Shown in pieces: positions 24,925-32,641 of a stretch of 64,000 bases of DNA. The notes under the pieces are model-generated. The model did no database searches and was not told where the DNA came from. It was given only the letters and a program-made list of their open reading frames with translations. The translations under genes and the position numbers were made by a program. Each line of letters starts with the position of its first letter. The first letter of the stretch is position 1. Origin of the DNA: Mucilaginibacter pineti (GTDB lineage: Bacteria > Bacteroidota > Bacteroidia > Sphingobacteriales > Sphingobacteriaceae); the NCBI RefSeq assembly GCF_900101875.1, contig NZ_FNAI01000014.1:103731-167730 (forward strand), read 5' to 3'.

Positions 24925-24984
24925 CTCCCTCTTTCCGCCGCAGGCGAAGAGAGGGTGCCCGAGCGTAGCGATGGGCGGGTGAGT
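24925..24984. repeat. CTCACCCC-type repeat, copy 3, inverted
   Basis: Reverse complement of the copy at 24799-24870 with scattered changes. The two together form a large inverted repeat over 24799-24984 in the 318-bp gap between the acidic protein and dnaX; I see no gene there. Confidence 0.85.
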
Positions 24985-25020
24985 AACTCTACGATTAGTT
25001 TACAACCCTAAAGAAAAACC

Positions 25021-26859
25021 CTAATCAAAATCAAGGTTGAACCTGTTTTTCAGGTCCATAAGCTGAGGGTTGCGTGCGGCCATGTGCTGGAATTTTTCAA
25101 TGGCGGTGTAGGGCTTTCTTACCACTTCCTGCTCATCTACCCTTACATTAACCTCGATATCATAATTGCGTAAGGTGCTGCGTAAAAAGTTAAGCATATT
25201 TGGCCGCTCTTCCCTGAAATGGGTTTCCTGTACTTTGTTGCCCACTAATATTTCAAACACGTAAGGCTTGATCATCCTGGGCGCATTCGAAATAAAAATG
25301 GTTACCAGGTTCTTTTTACCTTCGGATTTTACACGGGCAGCGAAATCACTCCAGCATCGTAAAAAGTCGTCCATGGTAAAATCTTCGCGGTCGTTACCCT
25401 TTAAATAGGGGTCTTCTTCCTCCAGGATCTCCTCTTCGGTTTTACCCGTATCTGTTAGCGATGGTATAGACAATCCCCCTAATCTGGGAGTCGGCAAAAA
25501 TATTTTTGGTTTTTCGGCCGGAGCTGCCGCAGGTGCGGCTTCCTTTACAGGCCCAGGTTCCACCGCCCGGGCAGCTTGTGCAGGCGCTGCGGCGGGTTGC
25601 TGCGGAGGTGTACGGTTATAAGTTAGGGGCGTATCGCTTAAAACACCCGTTTCATTAATGATTTTTGGTGCCGATGCGGGCGCTATTGCTGGGGAATCAG
25701 GTTTTTTTTTTAATGACCCGTCGTTATCGGATGTTGCAGCGAGAGGGGTGGTTGCCATATTAAATGCCGATGGCAGGTGGCACATTTTGAGCAGTGCCAG
25801 CTCAACCTGCAATCGCTGATTTTTACTTAGCTTGTAACTGATATCGCACTGGTTGGCAATATTCATGGCCGAGAGCAGAAATGATACCGAAGCCGCCTGC
25901 GATTGCTGCAGGTACTTGTTTTTAATACCCTCGCTTACTTCCAGCAGTTTCAGGGTTGATTGATCTTTACTCACCAGCAGGTTGCGAAAATGCTCGGTAA
26001 GGCCGGCTATAAAGTGCGCGCCATCAAAGCCGCGGGCCAGTATCTCGTCAAAAAACAATAATCCCTTAGCCGTATTTTCGGCCAGCAAACTATCGGTTAT
26101 ATTAAAATAGTAATCGTAATCAAGTATGTTAAGGTTATCAATAACAGAACGATAGGTAACCTTACCGCCCGAAAAGCTAACAATCTGGTCAAACATCGAC
26201 AGCGCATCCCGCAAACCGCCATCAGCTTTTTGGGCTATAATGTGCAGGCCATCCGGCTCGTAGCTAATATTTTCCTTACCGGCAATAGATGCCAGGTGAG
26301 TGGCCATATCATCAACGCGGATGCGGTTAAAATCAAAGATCTGGCAGCGCGAAAGTATAGTAGGCAGTATTTTATGCTTCTCGGTAGTGGCCAGTATAAA
26401 TATGGCGTAATGAGGCGGTTCTTCCAGCGTTTTCAGGAAAGCGTTAAACGCCGCCTGCGACAGCATGTGCACCTCATCAATAATATAAACCTTGTAACGG
26501 GCGGCTTGTGGTGGTATGCGCACCTGCTCAATTAAGCTGCGAATATCATCAACAGAATTGTTTGAGGCCGCATCAAGCTCGTGAACGTTAAACGAATTAC
26601 CGTTTTCAAAAGCTTTACATGACGGGCACTCGCCGCAGGCCTCGCCATTGGGCTGCAAACTCGTACAGTTTATGGTTTTTGCAAGGATACGCGCGCACGT
26701 AGTTTTACCCACACCCCGCGGACCACAGAACAAAAATGCCTGTGCCAACTGGTTATTTTTTATGGCATTTTTGAGCGTATTGGTTATATGTTGCTGACCA
26801 ACAACGGTTTCAAAAGTAGCCGGGCGATACTTACGGGCCGAAACAATGAAATTATCCAC
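25021..26859 (-). CDS. dnaX: DNA polymerase III subunits gamma and tau
   Basis: The full-length tau form is 612 residues. Walker A GPRGVGKTT at 46-54, zinc module C65, C75, C78 and C81, Walker B IIDEVHML near 120, sensor 1 ILATTEKHKI and the Arg finger region ILSRCQIFDF. Domain III ends near residue 370, followed by a Pro/Ala-rich linker and a C-terminal tau domain. Codons 383-386 (TTA AAA AAA AAA) form an A10 run where a -1 shift gives Thr then TGA, and a +1 shift gives five residues then TAG, so a short gamma of about 387-391 residues is expected. The clamp loader acts at the replication fork. Confidence 0.97.
   Translation of the reverse strand: MDNFIVSARKYRPATFETVVGQQHITNTLKNAIKNNQLAQAFLFCGPRGVGKTTCARILAKTINCTSLQPNGEACGECPSCKAFENGNSFNVHELDAASNNSVDDIRSLIEQVRIPPQAARYKVYIIDEVHMLSQAAFNAFLKTLEEPPHYAIFILATTEKHKILPTILSRCQIFDFNRIRVDDMATHLASIAGKENISYEPDGLHIIAQKADGGLRDALSMFDQIVSFSGGKVTYRSVIDNLNILDYDYYFNITDSLLAENTAKGLLFFDEILARGFDGAHFIAGLTEHFRNLLVSKDQSTLKLLEVSEGIKNKYLQQSQAASVSFLLSAMNIANQCDISYKLSKNQRLQVELALLKMCHLPSAFNMATTPLAATSDNDGSLKKKPDSPAIAPASAPKIINETGVLSDTPLTYNRTPPQQPAAAPAQAARAVEPGPVKEAAPAAAPAEKPKIFLPTPRLGGLSIPSLTDTGKTEEEILEEEDPYLKGNDREDFTMDDFLRCWSDFAARVKSEGKKNLVTIFISNAPRMIKPYVFEILVGNKVQETHFREERPNMLNFLRSTLRNYDIEVNVRVDEQEVVRKPYTAIEKFQHMAARNPQLMDLKNRFNLDFD
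25702..25711 (-). other. A10 slippage / frameshift site in dnaX
   Basis: Ten consecutive A on the coding strand, reading TTA AAA AAA AAA CCT GAT in frame 0. One extra A or a -1 shift gives ACC TGA; one fewer A gives AAC CTG ATT CCC CAG CAA TAG. It sits just after domain III, where gamma ends in E. coli (ribosomal -1 shift) and Thermus (transcriptional slippage on an A run). Confidence 0.75.
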
Positions 26860-26933
26860 AGCACGAAGTTAACAAGAAAATGCTTTAAGTTAAAGTAGCA
26901 TTAACACGATTGTTGAAAGATATTCGCCGGCTT

Positions 26934-27179
26934 TTATTGCAGGTCATCATCGGGCAGGTGATCATCATCTTCCGGGTCGGGTTCGTTTACGTCATCGCCT
27001 ACCTGTACCTCGTGCAAATCGTCCTCGGCATCAAGGCGGTCGTCAAAATCCTCGTCGTCCTCATCGTTCCAATCGCCTTCAATAGCATCGTCGTCGTCAT
27101 CTTCTTCTCCAGGGTAAAACGAGGTTACGTTATCAAATTCCAAATCGTGGTATTGCTGATCGTTAAGCTGCATAATCAA
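26934..27179 (-). CDS. Small acidic hypothetical protein upstream of dnaX
   Basis: An 81-residue protein with extreme Asp/Glu content (GEEDDDDDAIEGDWNDEDDED), no signal or membrane segment. The start may be the second Met (27173). It is in the dnaX orientation 74 bp ahead of it and may be cotranscribed. No family recognised; its acidity parallels the protein at 24250. Confidence 0.55.
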   Translation of the reverse strand: MIMQLNDQQYHDLEFDNVTSFYPGEEDDDDDAIEGDWNDEDDEDFDDRLDAEDDLHEVQVGDDVNEPDPEDDDHLPDDDLQ

Positions 27180-27273
27180 TGTTTTTTATACGTACAGCCA
27201 AGTAAAGCATTTGTTTGAATATACCTGCAGGCATTTTTAAAACTTGCGTGGATATTACATAAACACCGGTTAT

Positions 27274-27894
27274 CTATAATATATCTATGCCGGTTATCTC
27301 CTTAACTTTATAGTATCCTTTTGCCTTGGGCAAATAAACTTCAATATCCTGGTAATTAATATCGAGTTTTTTACCGGCGAGTTTTAAAGCGGCACCTTCC
27401 ATAAATTTATCCGACCCGGGAAATTCTCTCAGCCACAAAAACGATTTCTCGCTGCCGTTTTTATCGGCAATAACTATATAATTAAAGTCTTTGGAATCAA
27501 TGCGCTTAAACGTTCCGGATAAAGATAAAGCAACGGGAGCGTCTTCATCGTCCTTCGCCATTTTTATAGCAATTTTCATAAAAGCCGGGCATTTATGTAC
27601 CAGCAGGTTTTTTCCTACAGCAATTCCAAGTTCATGCATTGCGGGTTTATCGGTAAAGTCTACATTTTCTTCCTTTGCAACTTCAATCAGTAGGTCTGAA
27701 TGCTCAGCAAAGCAATTCATAAATGCATCGTAAGCTGCTTTTTTGGTTTTTATTTTCGACAAATCAATCCTGGTAAGGCCATCACAAAGTGAATCAAGCA
27801 GCTTTTGTTGTGCCGGCCCGGGCGTTGTTTGGGCGCTGGCATGGTTACAAATGGTTAAAAAACAAACAGCAATAAGGAGCAGGTATTTTTTCAT
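27274..27894 (-). CDS. Exported protein of unknown function
   Basis: A 206-residue protein with a signal peptide (KKYLLLIAVCFLTICNHASA, cleaved before Q). The start at 27894 puts the signal at the N-terminus; an ATG six codons upstream lies on the -7 element. The mature part has a helical half with two Cys and a beta-rich C-terminal half (SLSGTFKRIDSKDFNYIVIADKNG). No family is recognised. Confidence 0.7.
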   Translation of the reverse strand: MKKYLLLIAVCFLTICNHASAQTTPGPAQQKLLDSLCDGLTRIDLSKIKTKKAAYDAFMNCFAEHSDLLIEVAKEENVDFTDKPAMHELGIAVGKNLLVHKCPAFMKIAIKMAKDDEDAPVALSLSGTFKRIDSKDFNYIVIADKNGSEKSFLWLREFPGSDKFMEGAALKLAGKKLDINYQDIEVYLPKAKGYYKVKEITGIDIL

Positions 27895-27909
27895 ATTATA
27901 TATTTGCGC

Positions 27910-27917
27910 CAAATATA
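27910..27917 (-). promoter_or_regulatory. -7 element for the exported protein gene
   Basis: TATATTTG on the minus strand, 16 bp before the chosen start at 27894; this favours the internal ATG. Confidence 0.45.
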
Positions 27918-27971
27918 AGTTTTGACCCGGGCATTTACAGTTAAAACAATTTGATTTTCAAGCTAAAAATA

Positions 27972-28003
27972 TTTGATTACTAAAAATAATCTCACTACAT
28001 TTG
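27972..28003 (+). promoter_or_regulatory. Promoter of rpsF-rpsR-rplI
   Basis: TTTG (27972-27975), 20-bp spacer, TACATTTG (27996-28003): a full match to the Bacteroidota promoter consensus. Confidence 0.85.
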
Positions 28004-28006
28004 CAG

Positions 28007-28021
28007 CCCCGTAATAGCGGG
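28007..28021 (+). promoter_or_regulatory. Candidate S6:S18 leader hairpin
   Basis: CCCG-TAATAG-CGGG immediately after the transcription start region and 28 nt ahead of rpsF. S6:S18 in other phyla represses its own mRNA by binding a stem with an exposed CCG; this hairpin is a possible equivalent but is not a demonstrated match. Confidence 0.35.
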
Positions 28022-28049
28022 ATAAATAATTAAAAATCAAAGTATAATA

Positions 28050-28415
28050 ATGCAACAGTACGAAATCGTGATCGTTCTAACCCCGTTGTTATCAGAAGAA
28101 ACAGCTAAAGAAGGCATTGCCAAATTTAGCAAGATCTTAACTGATGGCGGAGCCGAAATTGTCCAGGAGGATAATTGGGGTTTGAGAAAATTAGCGTACC
28201 CTATTCAAAAGAAAACTACAGGGTACTATCACTTAACTGAATTTAAGGCTCCGGGTGATTTAATTAACAAATTGGAGATTGAATTAAGGCGCGATGAGCG
28301 TGTTTTGCGTTTCCTGACCATTGCTTTGGATAAACATGCCATTGCTTACAATGACAAAAAACGCAGTGGTGCTTTTAACAAAAAACCTAAAGCAACTGAG
28401 GAGGCATCAAACTAA
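28050..28415 (+). CDS. rpsF: 30S ribosomal protein S6
   Basis: A 121-residue protein: YEIVIVLTPLLSEE at the N-terminus, WGLRKLAYPIQKKTTGYYHL in the middle and RDERVLRFLTIALDKHA near the C-terminus are S6 hallmarks. It forms a heterodimer with S18 on the 30S platform. Its stop overlaps the rpsR start by one base (TAATG), implying translational coupling. Confidence 0.98.
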   Translation: MQQYEIVIVLTPLLSEETAKEGIAKFSKILTDGGAEIVQEDNWGLRKLAYPIQKKTTGYYHLTEFKAPGDLINKLEIELRRDERVLRFLTIALDKHAIAYNDKKRSGAFNKKPKATEEASN

Positions 28416-28678
28416 TGGCAAACGAACAAATTAAATACGTTACCGCTCCAAAAGTGGAGGATAACCGTAAAAAATACTGCCGTTTCAAAAAGAATGGTAT
28501 TAAGTATATCGATTACAAAGACGCTAACTTTTTATTAAAGTTCATTAACGATCAGGGTAAAGTATTACCACGCCGTTTAACTGGTACTTCATTAAAATTT
28601 CAGCGTAAAGTGGCTCAAGCCGTTAAACGTGCGCGCCACATTGGTTTATTACCTTACGTTACAGATTCATTAAAATAA
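28415..28678 (+). CDS. rpsR: 30S ribosomal protein S18
   Basis: An 87-residue basic protein with KYCRFKKNGIKYIDYKD, FINDQGKVLPRRLTGTSLKFQRKV and AVKRARHIGLLPYV. It lacks the zinc-binding cysteine set of some S18 paralogues, with a single Cys. Second gene of the ribosomal operon. Confidence 0.98.
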   Translation: MANEQIKYVTAPKVEDNRKKYCRFKKNGIKYIDYKDANFLLKFINDQGKVLPRRLTGTSLKFQRKVAQAVKRARHIGLLPYVTDSLK

Positions 28679-28693
28679 TAGGAGATTTAAGAA

Positions 28694-29137
28694 ATGGAAG
28701 TTATTTTAAAACAAGATGTAAAAAACCTGGGTGATAAAGACGATGTTGTAAACGTTAAACCAGGTTATGGCCGTAACTACCTTTTACCTAAAGGCTACGC
28801 CATATTAGCTACTGTAAGTGCCCGTAAAGTTTTAGCTGAAAACTTGAAACAAGCTCAGTTTAAACAAGAAAAAATACGCAAGGATGCTGACGCGATAGCT
28901 GCCCGTTTAGAAGGTGTGAAACTTAACATTGGCGCTAAAGCCGGTGAAAGCGGAAAGATCTTTGGTGCTATCAACACAATTCAAATTGCCGATGCTTTGA
29001 AAAAAGAAGGCTTTGAGGTTGACCGTCGCCGTATCACTTTTGATCAGGAGCCTAAGTTTGTTGGTGATTACATCGCAAACGTAAACCTGCATAAAGAAGT
29101 TAAGGTACAGGTACCTTTCTCAGTAGTAGCTGAGTAA
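28694..29137 (+). CDS. rplI: 50S ribosomal protein L9
   Basis: A 147-residue protein with the N-terminal rRNA-binding domain MEVILKQDVKNLGDKDDVVNVKPGYGRNYLLPKG, the long connecting helix and the C-terminal domain. Third and last gene of the operon; a terminator follows. Confidence 0.98.
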   Translation: MEVILKQDVKNLGDKDDVVNVKPGYGRNYLLPKGYAILATVSARKVLAENLKQAQFKQEKIRKDADAIAARLEGVKLNIGAKAGESGKIFGAINTIQIADALKKEGFEVDRRRITFDQEPKFVGDYIANVNLHKEVKVQVPFSVVAE

Positions 29138-29197
29138 TTATATTTCGAAATACGGGATTTCGATTTCGGATTTTGAGTTTAATTTTAGAATTTTAGA

Positions 29198-29233
29198 GGG
29201 TGTTTTGCTAAAGCAAAGCACCCTTTGTTTTTT
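29198..29233 (+). terminator. Terminator of the rpsF operon
   Basis: GGGTGTTTTGC-TAAA-GCAAAGCACCC stem with small internal mismatch, then a T-rich run. Confidence 0.85.
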
Positions 29234-29253
29234 ATAGATAATTATTAGTTTTC

Positions 29254-30006
29254 GTGAAGCGAACTCCACCACCCTCCAAAAATTCGAAATCTAAACCCAG
29301 AAATCAGCAATCAAAATTTGGTGGCATCCTAAAGCTTGTATTGCGCGTAGTTAAGCTTGCCTTTGTACTTTTTGTGGGCCTAAGCCTGTTTGGGGTGCTC
29401 CTGTTCCGTTTTGTGAACCCGCCCTTTACCTGGCTGATGATTGAGCGCGGCTTCCAGCGCAAAGCCGCCGGCAAGGATTGGAAGATTGACAAGCAGTGGA
29501 AAAGCTTCGACGAGATCTCAGACAATATGAAACGCGCCGCCGTAGCCGCCGAAGACCAAACTTTTCTTGAACATCATGGGTTCGATTTTCAGGCTATTGA
29601 AAAGGCTATAGAAAAAAACAAGCATAGCAAAAAGTTAATTGGCGGCAGCACCATATCACAGCAAACGGCCAAAAACGTTTTCCTTTGGGAAGGACGCTCG
29701 CTACTCAGAAAAGGTATAGAAGCTTGGTTTACCACCCTTATTGAGGTTTTTTGGAGCAAGAAACGCATCATGGAAGTTTACCTGAACGAAATTGAAATGG
29801 GTGATGGCATATACGGCATCGAAGCCGCATCGCAAGCTTACTTTCACAAATCAGCCGCCGATTTAACCAAGCATGAGGCAGCTGCCATAGCGGTAATATT
29901 CCCAAGTCCGCTAAAATGGTCGGCCACCAACCCTACCCGGTATTTAAGGCACAGGCAGTACCTCATTATGAAAAACATGCGCAGGTTAGGGCCGCTGGAG
30001 TTTTAA
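29254..30006 (+). CDS. mtgA: Monofunctional peptidoglycan glycosyltransferase
   Basis: A 250-residue GT51 enzyme polymerising lipid II glycan strands in the periplasm. One N-terminal membrane anchor (about residues 30-53). GT51 motifs in order: AAEDQTFLEHHGFD with catalytic E100, GGSTISQQTAKNVFLW, RKGIEAWFT...KKRIMEVYLNEIEMG and the EAAAIAVIFPSP stretch. No transpeptidase domain, hence MtgA rather than a class A PBP. The start is GTG at 29254; no ATG precedes the membrane segment. Confidence 0.93.
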   Translation: MKRTPPPSKNSKSKPRNQQSKFGGILKLVLRVVKLAFVLFVGLSLFGVLLFRFVNPPFTWLMIERGFQRKAAGKDWKIDKQWKSFDEISDNMKRAAVAAEDQTFLEHHGFDFQAIEKAIEKNKHSKKLIGGSTISQQTAKNVFLWEGRSLLRKGIEAWFTTLIEVFWSKKRIMEVYLNEIEMGDGIYGIEAASQAYFHKSAADLTKHEAAAIAVIFPSPLKWSATNPTRYLRHRQYLIMKNMRRLGPLEF

Positions 30007-30030
30007 TAACTTATATTGCACAAAAAGCCT

Positions 30031-30600
30031 ATGCTTATCAATAACAACTTCGACATCCAAGACGAGTTACAACATGAACTTATTCCCGGCGAAAGATTGC
30101 TATGGTCGGGTCGCCCAAAAACTGGCATAATTTTCCATTCATCAGATATCTTTTTGATTCCATTTAGCCTTATGTGGGGCGGCTTTGCTTTATATTGGGA
30201 ATCAAGCGTAATTGCGAGCGATGCGCCTTTAATTGCCTGTTTTTTGGGTATGCCATTTGTTTTTGCCGGATTATACGTTATCGTAGGCAGGTTTTTTTAT
30301 GACAAGCAACTAAGAGCCAAAACAATTTATGGCATTACCTCAAACAGAATAATTATTAAATCGGGGGTGATTAAAAAAACAGTTAATGTGCTTAATATAA
30401 AAACTTTACCAAATTTAACAATTAGCGAAAAGGCAGATGGAAGCGGAAATATAAAGCTGGCGGTCAACAATAATCCCTTTTCAGGATTTACTGTTTATGG
30501 GTGGCCCGGAATTAAAGAAGTACCAGAACTTAGACTAATACCCGATGTAAGAAGCGTGTTTAATTTGATACTGAAACAACAAAACAATAATATAACTTAA
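30031..30600 (+). CDS. PH-domain-like membrane protein
   Basis: A 189-residue protein with an N-terminal LIPGERLLWSGRPKTG motif, two membrane segments (about residues 40-90) and a C-terminal bacterial PH-like domain (YGITSNRIIIKSGVIKKTVNVLNI). This order is common in DUF304/bPH2-type proteins of unknown function. I chose ATG 30031; an upstream TTG five codons earlier is possible. It follows mtgA by 24 bp on the same strand. Confidence 0.7.
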   Translation: MLINNNFDIQDELQHELIPGERLLWSGRPKTGIIFHSSDIFLIPFSLMWGGFALYWESSVIASDAPLIACFLGMPFVFAGLYVIVGRFFYDKQLRAKTIYGITSNRIIIKSGVIKKTVNVLNIKTLPNLTISEKADGSGNIKLAVNNNPFSGFTVYGWPGIKEVPELRLIPDVRSVFNLILKQQNNNIT

Positions 30601-30615
30601 TCAAACACTCCCCAT

Positions 30616-31227
30616 CTACTTATACTTCCAATGCCTTGATTTACCTTCGGCTATCCATTCTGCGGCTGTTTCCAGGCGTTTTTGGCGGGTGGCCTCGGTT
30701 TTGGCTTCTAAAATCCATTCCACATATTCCTTTTTTTGTGAGTAGCTGAACCTGTCGAAATTAAGGTTAGCATTAGGGAACGCGGTTAAAAACCGGATAA
30801 AATATTCGGGAACAACCAATTCAGTTTTAGGTGTCGGAACTTTTTTAACAGCTTCGGTCTTTTTTTTGCCGCTTTCATTTAGCGCCATAGCCTGCTTTAT
30901 AAAACCCTGTAAAATCTCTTTAGCTGGCAGATCTTCAATTTTAGTTATCCGGCCGAAATTACCGGCAGCACCATCTCCAATAATTAAAGCACCATCGGGA
31001 TTATTCAATAAAGAGGCCTTCCAGAAACCAAACGAACAATGTTCTTTGAAAGCACCCATCTGACAAACCACACCTTTGTAATCAAAAAATGGAAAGCCCC
31101 ACTTTATGGTTTCTGTTAACAGCGGCGATGTTTCGTGTATGATCTCGCGTAAATATTCAAGAATAGGTTTGGCAAAATCGGGAGCCTTATTAATAAACAC
31201 ATCTACCTTGTTATCGTATTGTTCCAT
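30616..31227 (-). CDS. YdeI/OmpD-associated family protein (DUF1801-like)
   Basis: A 203-residue soluble protein. N-terminal DUF1801 part with ILEYLREIIHETSPLLTETIKWGFPFFDYKG and VVCQMGAFKEHCSFGFWK; C-terminal YdeI part with VPEYFIRFLTAFPNANLNFDRFSYSQKKEYVEWILEAKTEATRQKRLETAAEWIAEG compressed here to its recognisable end TRQKRLETAAEWIAEGK. Function unknown; linked to peptide resistance in enterics. Confidence 0.85.
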   Translation of the reverse strand: MEQYDNKVDVFINKAPDFAKPILEYLREIIHETSPLLTETIKWGFPFFDYKGVVCQMGAFKEHCSFGFWKASLLNNPDGALIIGDGAAGNFGRITKIEDLPAKEILQGFIKQAMALNESGKKKTEAVKKVPTPKTELVVPEYFIRFLTAFPNANLNFDRFSYSQKKEYVEWILEAKTEATRQKRLETAAEWIAEGKSRHWKYK

Positions 31228-31328
31228 AAACTAATTTAAGTACAAAAATTAGTTTAGCAAACTTTTAAGGTTGGGTGATGTGCAGGAGTTAATAATGAAT
31301 ATAATATTTTCTGGCATCATTCCATTGC

Positions 31329-31550
31329 AGTCGCTCGGCTCCTGCCCACAGGTGTTGGGAAGACTGAATTTTATAAAAAGTTTGTCATTTCGATAGAGCC
31401 CGGGCGGGTAAAAGCGTGGCGCGAAGGAGAAATCTTCTGCGGAATGCAAAGCTCCAATAGCATAGCGCATAAGATTTCTCACTCGTTCCTCGTATCGAAA
31501 TGACAACATTTTACTCTTCCCAACACCTGTGGGCTCCTGCCGAGCGACTA
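31329..31550. repeat. Composite palindromic element, copy 3 (complete)
   Basis: Outer arms 31329-31362 and 31515-31550 are inverse copies (GTCGCTCGGC ... CACAGGTGTTGGGAAGA) with an internal unpaired block; inner palindrome 31384-31504 has GTCATTTCGA ends. The 222-bp element fills most of the 400-bp gap between two convergent-looking minus-strand genes. Confidence 0.9.
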
Positions 31551-31592
31551 CGGGAAAGCTTATCAAATGGCGTATTTTAAACATCAATCCAC

Positions 31593-31623
31593 CATGACTT
31601 AATGACCAATGACCCAATGACTA
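31593..31623. repeat. Octamer array (AATGACCC-type), single arm
   Basis: CATGACTT, AATGACC, AATGACCC, AATGACTA in tandem. The unit is the same as in the arrays at 62243-62282 and 62365-62396. It ends five bases before the stop codon of the next gene. Confidence 0.85.
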
Positions 31624-31627
31624 ATGT

Positions 31628-32113
31628 TTATTGAACAACCAAATCCCTGAACAACTGAATATGCCAGCTATTTTTAAAGGGTACTTCCCATTTGGTTTCC
31701 AGTTCGGTTAGGTTTTGTACCATATTATTGTAAACGATGGTATCAGTGGTGATTTTTCCTTGTTTCAACAGATCCTCAAACGCATGGCGCGGTAACGACA
31801 AAATTTCTTCCCCATCACGGTAGGCCAGGTTAAACCTATCGAACAGGTTGATATTAAACTGCTGTTCCAGATCTTTCATAAACCTTACCGATTTATCGAT
31901 AGAGCAGCCGCTTGCGCCCGCCTGGCTTTCGTCAACAATCAATATCAGGAAGCGGTTATAACGCACCTCGCCTTTAGCTTTTAGCTGGTTATTGTGGGCC
32001 GTCCATCTGGTGGTAAAATTATTAAGCTCGTGCTGTATGTTTTGCACTTCGGTATCGCTTAATTTTTTGTCGGCCTGGTATATCCAAACTCTTGAGTGTT
32101 GAGAAAATTCCAT
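31628..32113 (-). CDS. Conserved Bacteroidota protein (often misnamed ABC transporter ATPase)
   Basis: A 161-residue soluble protein beginning MEFSQHSRVWIYQADKKLS. There is no Walker A, signature or Walker B motif, so the ATPase name sometimes used for this family is not supported. It has VRYNRFLILIVDESQAGASGCSIDKSVRFM, with a conserved-looking Cys, as its most distinctive part. I chose ATG 32113; another lies five codons upstream. Function unknown. Divergent from the next gene. Confidence 0.65.
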   Translation of the reverse strand: MEFSQHSRVWIYQADKKLSDTEVQNIQHELNNFTTRWTAHNNQLKAKGEVRYNRFLILIVDESQAGASGCSIDKSVRFMKDLEQQFNINLFDRFNLAYRDGEEILSLPRHAFEDLLKQGKITTDTIVYNNMVQNLTELETKWEVPFKNSWHIQLFRDLVVQ

Positions 32114-32158
32114 TTGCAAAAATATCAATTTATTAACTTCGGGTTACATTTTGTTGTC

Positions 32159-32641
32159 ATGAAAACATCACTTATGTCGCCAATTAAAAAAACTTTAGTA
32201 ATTACGGCAATATTAGCCCTAAGCTGTTTAATTTACGGTTTTAAAGCTGGTATAGATGAACTGCAATGGCTTAACTGGAGCAATAAATGCCTGTCGGAAT
32301 CTTACGCCCCTGTTGTTGACGCCAAGTTAAAAAAGTGGGAGATCAACCTCACCAACGATCATTTTTTACGTTTGAGGAAAACTTATCAACATGGCCGACA
32401 GGAGTATTTTTCGTTCAATTTACACCGCCTTAACGACATTGAATACATGGGTAATGACACCACCGGAACTCTTGAATTTACCACCCTGGCCGACGATATT
32501 ATCGTACAAACCTACGAGGATCCCAAAGGCGATATCGACTCCATGTCGACCGTGCTTGAACTACCGGTAAAAAACATGAGCCAGCCCCGGTTGGATAGTT
32601 TGAAAAGCGCGCTGAAATATTTTAAAGAGAAGGAATTATAA
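32159..32641 (+). CDS. Membrane-anchored hypothetical protein
   Basis: A 160-residue protein with one N-terminal hydrophobic segment (TLVITAILALSCLIYGF) acting as anchor or signal, and a soluble part with KKWEINLTNDHFLRLRKTYQHGRQEYFSF-type strands. No known family. The start at 32159 or the Met five codons later (32174) are both possible. Its stop codon abuts the stop of the convergent Fe-S gene. Confidence 0.6.
   Translation: MKTSLMSPIKKTLVITAILALSCLIYGFKAGIDELQWLNWSNKCLSESYAPVVDAKLKKWEINLTNDHFLRLRKTYQHGRQEYFSFNLHRLNDIEYMGNDTTGTLEFTTLADDIIVQTYEDPKGDIDSMSTVLELPVKNMSQPRLDSLKSALKYFKEKEL

Noticed and set aside
29144..29320. Further octamer array pair around the mtgA start (GATTTCG-like left, GAAATC-like right)
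   Set aside because: The period is irregular (6-8 nt) and the arms match poorly; chance in AT-rich DNA cannot be excluded.
31628..32113. ABC transporter ATPase
   Set aside because: No Walker A, signature or Walker B motif is present, so the name in use for such proteins is not supported.
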